Positions 60,454 through 64,000 of a stretch of DNA of 64,000 nucleotides are shown here, piece by piece. Where the stretch lies: positions 26,243 to 90,242 of the forward strand of contig CACWHC010000015.1 of assembly GCA_902760645.1 (NCBI GenBank), written 5' to 3'. Every line of letters starts with the position of its first letter. Positions within the stretch are counted from its first letter, which is position 1. Under the pieces are notes generated by a model. It saw only the letters and a list, made by a program, of their open reading frames with translations. It was not told where the DNA came from and made no database searches. The DNA is from an uncultured bacterium. GTDB taxonomy: Bacteria > Cyanobacteriota > Vampirovibrionia > Gastranaerophilales > Gastranaerophilaceae. A program made the position numbers and the translations under genes.

Positions 60454-61185
60454 TTATCTGCGAGACATAACTTTTGCCAGAAGCCTTAGCATTTCCATAT
60501 ATAACCATACTAATGAAAACATAAGACTTGTTGCACCAATCCACTCATATAGTTTTGGTAACATCATAGCAGAACCTCTTTCAATAAAATCAAAATCAAC
60601 AATAAAATTGAAAGCAGCAATTAAAGTAACAATTATACTAAATCCAATACCAATTGGACTTGCAGTGAAAATCTGCGGGATTCCTCTCCCAAATAAAGAT
60701 GCTACAATCTGAATAACATATATCAGGAATACAGATAAAGTTGCAGTAAATACAACAGCTCTCAACTTTTCAGTACACTTTATTGCACCAATTCTGTATA
60801 ACAAAAGCATTGCAAACATGGCAACAAATGTACAAACTACGGCACATATAACAATTCCCGGATAATATTTTTCGAAATATGCCGATAAAATTCCCAGACA
60901 GAAACCTTCACCCACAGAATAAAGGACTGATAACACCGGTGTAATTTTAGGTTTTGCCAATATAATTACAAGTCCTGCAATAAAAGATACAAATAATCCT
61001 CCAATACCTAACAATACAGCCTTATCTGTAAAACCGCCAAACAGCAAACTCCAAGTATAAAATGCCGATACAATAATCAATGAAACCATTATAACAGATT
61101 TTGTAATAGTTCCGTTAATTGACATCGGTTCACCATCAAGAACCTGCTCCTGCTCAAAGTTCTTTCTAAAAATTGGGTTAGCCAT
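60454..61185 (-). CDS. Bax inhibitor-1/YccA-like membrane protein
   Basis: The 243-residue protein has seven hydrophobic helices after a short cytoplasmic start (MANPIFRKNFEQEQ) typical of the bacterial Bax1-I subfamily. The last helices include FNFIVDFDFIERG, which holds acidic residues of the pH-sensitive core known from BsYetJ. Relatives leak calcium or regulate membrane proteases. AAGGTGG precedes the ATG. Confidence 0.88.
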   Translation of the reverse strand: MANPIFRKNFEQEQVLDGEPMSINGTITKSVIMVSLIIVSAFYTWSLLFGGFTDKAVLLGIGGLFVSFIAGLVIILAKPKITPVLSVLYSVGEGFCLGILSAYFEKYYPGIVICAVVCTFVAMFAMLLLYRIGAIKCTEKLRAVVFTATLSVFLIYVIQIVASLFGRGIPQIFTASPIGIGFSIIVTLIAAFNFIVDFDFIERGSAMMLPKLYEWIGATSLMFSLVWLYMEMLRLLAKVMSRR

Positions 61186-61284
61186 AATAAACCACCTTTC
61201 CTTATTAAATATTTCATAGATTTTATGATATAATAACCGTATTGTAACATAATTTTTGGAATAAATCTATTATCGGAAATAACA

Positions 61285-63099
61285 ATGTACATAAAATATT
61301 TAAAGAAATTTTTGGAATATTTTGGGAAAAAAAGAAAATTTAAACTGCTGCTTTTTGCAATAATGGGTTTTATTGCAGGTATTTTGGAATTTGCAGGGAT
61401 TGCAATGATTTATCCTTTTGTCACACTGATAATTAATCCGGCTTCTGCATCATCCTATGCAAAATATATTCCGTTCCAGATTAATACCACTGATGCCATA
61501 ACTATGACGGCAATTTTTGGCTTGGGTGCTATGTGTCTGTTTATTATTAAAAATTTATACATGATTCTGTTTATGTTTATTCAGTGTAAGTTTATGCAAA
61601 AATGGACTCAGTCAATAAATAATTATTTTATGGGTTTCTTTTTATATGCACCATATAAAATTGTTCAAAAAATACCAAATTCCGAAAAAATATATGCATT
61701 AACAGTATTATCCTCACAGGCGACCACAGGTTTTATCACAAGACTTGTTACTCTTTTAACAAACGTACTTATAGTTTTAAGTGTTATTATTTTAATTTTA
61801 TGTAAATTCTTTGTCGCAGGAATAATATCATTTATATTCGTTGCAACAACCATTTGGATTCAAAACAGACTACTGAAAAGGGGCATTGATAATATAAATA
61901 ACAAAATGTCTGATGCTTCAAAATCAATGAATAATATTATGTATTCAAATATTAACTGCATTAAAGAAATAAAAATAAATGCTGCTGAAAAAGAAGCAGA
62001 CTATAAATATGAGAAAAACGGCAAAATCTGCACAGACCTGTGTTCAGAACTTAATTTCTTTTCATCAATGACCCCATACATGGTTGAAACAATTATAGTA
62101 ATTTCACTTGTATTTTTAGGTTGGATAATTCTATTGCGAAGTGAAGGGGAACAATACTCTCTGGTTGCATCTTATGCAATGCTTGTAGCTGCAATATTCA
62201 GAATAGCACCTGCATTAAACAGAATACAATCAAGCATAATTAATTTACCGCCTTTACTGAATTTTGTTATAGATTTAATAGAATTTTATGAGAGAAATCA
62301 CGTTTCAAAATTCGGCTATGTTGAACCTGATTTAAACAATAATATAGAACTGAAAGAATATGTTGAGATTAAAAATGCCGAATTTTCTTATGATAAGGAT
62401 ATTCCGGTATTAAAAAACATATCATTGAAATTAAATAAAGGTGATTTTGTTGGTATTGTAGGGCTATCCGGAGCCGGCAAAAGCACATTAGCCGATGTTT
62501 TGGTAGGATTACTTCCGCTTGACAAAGGGGAAATATTAATAGACGGAGTTCCGCTTAATGAAAAAACTTTCTACGGATTCAGAAAATTAGTCGGCTATGT
62601 ATCTCAGGATTTAAAAATTATGAACTGCAGTTTCAGAGAGAATGTAGCATGGATGGTTCCAAAAGATAACATTGACGATATTAAAGTAGAAAAAGTTTTA
62701 AAATCCGTATGTTTATGGGATGTTGTTGAAACTTATGAAAACGGGATATATGCAGAACCTGTTATTGGAGAAAGCGGACTTTCAAAAGGTCAAATGCAAC
62801 GTTTAATAATTGCAAGAGCATTGTATAAAGAACCGGAAATAATCTTATTTGATGAAGCGACATCAGCATTAGATGTAAAAACAGAACACGAAATAGTAAA
62901 TACATTAAAAGAATTTGGCAGAGAAAAAACCATCATATCGATTGCACACAGGTTATCCGTATTACAGGCATGCGACAAAATAGTATATATGAAAGACGGC
63001 GAAATAAAGGATATTGGAACATTCGGCGAACTGTCAGCCAAACACTCTGAATTTGCTGAATTAGTAAAACTTTCCGGCATAGATACGAATAAAAAATAA
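61285..63099 (+). CDS. ABC transporter, fused membrane and ATPase domains (exporter)
   Basis: The 604-residue half-transporter has six membrane helices (about 20-310) followed by an ATPase domain with Walker A (GLSGAGKST), Q-loop (GYVSQD), a variant signature LSKGQMQR, Walker B (IILFDEATSALD) and the switch His (SIAHRLS). The layout fits lipid- or polysaccharide-linked exporters of the MsbA/PglK type. The substrate is unknown and it stands alone. CGGAA precedes the ATG weakly. Confidence 0.92.
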   Translation: MYIKYLKKFLEYFGKKRKFKLLLFAIMGFIAGILEFAGIAMIYPFVTLIINPASASSYAKYIPFQINTTDAITMTAIFGLGAMCLFIIKNLYMILFMFIQCKFMQKWTQSINNYFMGFFLYAPYKIVQKIPNSEKIYALTVLSSQATTGFITRLVTLLTNVLIVLSVIILILCKFFVAGIISFIFVATTIWIQNRLLKRGIDNINNKMSDASKSMNNIMYSNINCIKEIKINAAEKEADYKYEKNGKICTDLCSELNFFSSMTPYMVETIIVISLVFLGWIILLRSEGEQYSLVASYAMLVAAIFRIAPALNRIQSSIINLPPLLNFVIDLIEFYERNHVSKFGYVEPDLNNNIELKEYVEIKNAEFSYDKDIPVLKNISLKLNKGDFVGIVGLSGAGKSTLADVLVGLLPLDKGEILIDGVPLNEKTFYGFRKLVGYVSQDLKIMNCSFRENVAWMVPKDNIDDIKVEKVLKSVCLWDVVETYENGIYAEPVIGESGLSKGQMQRLIIARALYKEPEIILFDEATSALDVKTEHEIVNTLKEFGREKTIISIAHRLSVLQACDKIVYMKDGEIKDIGTFGELSAKHSEFAELVKLSGIDTNKK

Positions 63100-63106
63100 A
63101 AAAGAC

Positions 63107-63135
63107 TTTACAATAAAAAATTTTTATTTTATAAT
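63107..63135 (+). promoter_or_regulatory. Promoter of tRNA-Asn
   Basis: TTTACA (63107-63112), a 17 nt spacer and TATAAT (63130-63135) start just after the ABC gene and predict a transcript from about 63142. Confidence 0.7.
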
Positions 63136-63145
63136 TATTAAGTAC

Positions 63146-63173
63146 CCCGTGAGTTTTGTACGAAACAAGCGGG
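63146..63173 (+). other. Structured leader upstream of tRNA-Asn
   Basis: CCCG (63146-63149) pairs with CGGG (63170-63173), and GTTT (63153-63156) with AAAC (63163-63166), forming a two-part hairpin in the predicted 78 nt precursor leader. It has no T-run, so it is not a terminator. Confidence 0.4.
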
Positions 63174-63219
63174 CAGACAATTAAATAATAAGAAAACGTT
63201 AATTGATAACGGAATATAA

Positions 63220-63291
63220 TCCTCAGTAGCTCAATGGCGGAGCATTCGACTGTTAATCGAAGGGTTGTTGGTTCGAGTCCAACCTGGGGAG
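63220..63291 (+). tRNA. tRNA-Asn (GTT)
   Basis: Acceptor TCCTCAG pairs with CTGGGGA (one G-T pair), the D stem is GCTC/GAGC, and the anticodon stem TTCGA/TCGAA closes loop CTGTTAA with anticodon GTT at 63252-63254. The T arm is GTTGG-TTCGAGT-CCAAC, with discriminator G. The CCA end is not encoded. Confidence 0.95.
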
Positions 63292-63305
63292 TTTTTTCTA
63301 TATTT

Positions 63306-63335
63306 AGGGGTCAAATCAGTTTGAACCTCTTTTTT
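63306..63335 (+). terminator. Terminator after tRNA-Asn
   Basis: AGGGGTCAAA (63306-63315), loop TCAG and TTTGAACCTCT (63320-63330) with one bulge are followed by a run of T. Confidence 0.7.
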
Positions 63336-63368
63336 GATGCCTGTTTCCAGAGTTCGATTGTTGCTGTA

Positions 63369-63560
63369 GATTATCAGAGAGATTGAGAAAAGTACCCCCG
63401 GAAGTTTGAGAGAATTCTCAAACTTTTTAAGTTTTGAAGGAAATCTTTCAAAACTCCCGTCTTGGATTTGCTCCACGCTCGGAAAGTTTCGCAATTGAAC
63501 CTTCGGTTCAAGTTTGCTCAATTTCCTCGCTATCCGGACTAACTAAATTCCCTGATAATC
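63369..63560. repeat. Dispersed repeat element with inverted ends (contains copy B)
   Basis: GATTATCAG at 63369-63377 is matched in reverse complement (CTGATAATC) at 63552-63560. Inside are hairpins AGTTTGAGA/TCTCAAACT and AGTTTTGA/TCAAAACT, and the segment 63461-63537, which matches copy A at 24835-24909. There is no coding capacity of its own. With the tRNA terminator it fills the gap between tRNA-Asn and the HxlR gene. Confidence 0.75.
63461..63537. repeat. Dispersed repeat, copy B
   Basis: The segment runs from CTTGGATTTGCTCCACGCTC to CCTCGCTATCCGG, close to copy A at 24835-24909 in the same orientation. The central hairpin is TTGAACC-TTC-GGTTCAA. Confidence 0.85.
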
Positions 63561-63591
63561 CATTCTCAAAGTATCTGATACATTTTAGCAA

Positions 63592-63924
63592 CTACTTGTG
63601 TTTCTTTCCCCAAATGCACATTTCGTTTAGTATCGGAATCAAAGATTCACCTTTTTTAGATAATGAATATTCAACTTTTGGCGGGATTTGGGGATATTCT
63701 TTTCTTACGATTAAATCGTCATGTTCAAGTTCTTTTAGGGTTGTACTTAACGTTTTATGAGATACAACGCCGACTAAACGCTTCATTTCGTTGTATCTAA
63801 TGACTTTAAATAATGACAGAGCATACAAAACAGTCAATTTATATTTTCCGTTAATTAAGGATAATGTGTATTCAAATCCCGTTTCATAAAATTGTTTTAA
63901 CAGTTCTTCTTTAGTTTCTGCCAT
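63592..63924 (-). CDS. HxlR family transcriptional regulator
   Basis: The 110-residue winged-HTH protein has the HxlR pattern: GKYKLTVLYALSLFKVIRYNEMKRLVGVVSHKTLSTTLKEL, where the recognition helix is around SHKTLSTTL, then LEHDDLIVRKEYPQIPPKVEYSLSKKG. Family members often respond to reactive electrophiles and regulate a neighbouring gene. AAAGGAAAG precedes the ATG. A palindrome just upstream is a likely operator. The divergent neighbour lies beyond the window. Confidence 0.92.
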   Translation of the reverse strand: MAETKEELLKQFYETGFEYTLSLINGKYKLTVLYALSLFKVIRYNEMKRLVGVVSHKTLSTTLKELEHDDLIVRKEYPQIPPKVEYSLSKKGESLIPILNEMCIWGKKHK

Positions 63925-63936
63925 ATTACTTTCCTT

Positions 63937-63951
63937 TTAGATAGTATCTAA
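63937..63951. promoter_or_regulatory. Probable HxlR operator
   Basis: TTAGATA-G-TATCTAA is a perfect 15 bp palindrome that lies between a TATAGT -10 box and the ribosome site of the HxlR gene. That is where an autorepressor would bind. Confidence 0.55.
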
Positions 63952-64000
63952 CTATAATGTGCGTACTTGTTTTTTATATCATATAGTTTATCATGATTAT

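Noticed and set aside
63231..63760. Open frames overlapping tRNA-Asn, the dispersed repeat and the HxlR gene
   Set aside because: They are composed of tRNA, repeat or antisense regulator sequence and have no ribosome site.

Overview
The window is AT-rich bacterial chromosome with short intergenic gaps. It has a Gram-negative envelope (an RND efflux pump with a TolC-like outer-membrane partner, and an S-layer-homology protein). It also carries meso-diaminopimelate decarboxylase, anhydromuramic acid kinase and two prepilin-like proteins with the core FTLAEVLITLGIIGVVAA. That prepilin signature, the SLH protein and many short orphan proteins together suggest gut Vampirovibrionia/Melainabacteria (order Gastranaerophilales, the non-photosynthetic sister group of Cyanobacteria). 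This is inference from family resemblance; no 16S rRNA gene is present. Both tRNA genes lack an encoded CCA end.

Layout: 1-2.2 kb, polysaccharide O-acetylation pair (AlgJ/AlgX-like, cut by the window edge, plus an MBOAT protein). 2.4-8.0 kb, typA, a prepilin, two small regulators, pth and a TPR protein. 8.0-14.1 kb, patatin lipase and a polytopic membrane protein, divergent from the dTDP-rhamnose operon rfbCBDA. 14.1-21.4 kb, secreted and orphan proteins, lemA, aspS and a UmuC-type polymerase. 21.4-24.5 kb, lysA-cdaA-yitT, which makes lysine and c-di-AMP. 24.6-26.0 kb, a repeat-rich prepilin locus. 26.1-32.0 kb, orphan proteins, a UbiA prenyltransferase, tRNA-Gln and a candidate small RNA. 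32.1-39.1 kb, a complete RND efflux operon and a PAP2 phosphatase. 39.2-47.0 kb, a coiled-coil protein, an isolated rplF-rplR pair, an acyl-CoA synthetase, the SLH protein and miaB. 47.2-53.4 kb, a Cys-rich secreted protein and three effector-like genes (PHP phosphoesterase, degenerate kinase-like protein, 1308-residue EF-hand/phosphoribosyltransferase-like protein). 53.5-58.0 kb, a housekeeping operon (oxidoreductase, CDP-alcohol phosphatidyltransferase, trmL, nnrD) and anmK. 58.4-60.4 kb, a tandem WYL-type regulator pair. 60.4-64.0 kb, a Bax-inhibitor-1-like protein, an ABC exporter, tRNA-Asn, a dispersed repeat and an HxlR regulator.

The most unusual material is the prepilin locus at 24.6-26.0 kb. 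The gene has a repeat element in its 5' end, a duplicated FTLAE processing motif, a C-terminus encoded by a second repeat cluster, and upstream a strong ribosome site and ATG followed by a run of ten G on its coding strand. Also notable are a class of genes whose -10 box lies 6-9 nt before the ATG with no Shine-Dalgarno (probably leaderless), a recurrent short N-terminal F-x-G/A motif in unrelated orphan proteins, and the effector-like cluster at 47.5-53.4 kb. No CRISPR array, prophage, transposase gene or rRNA gene was seen.
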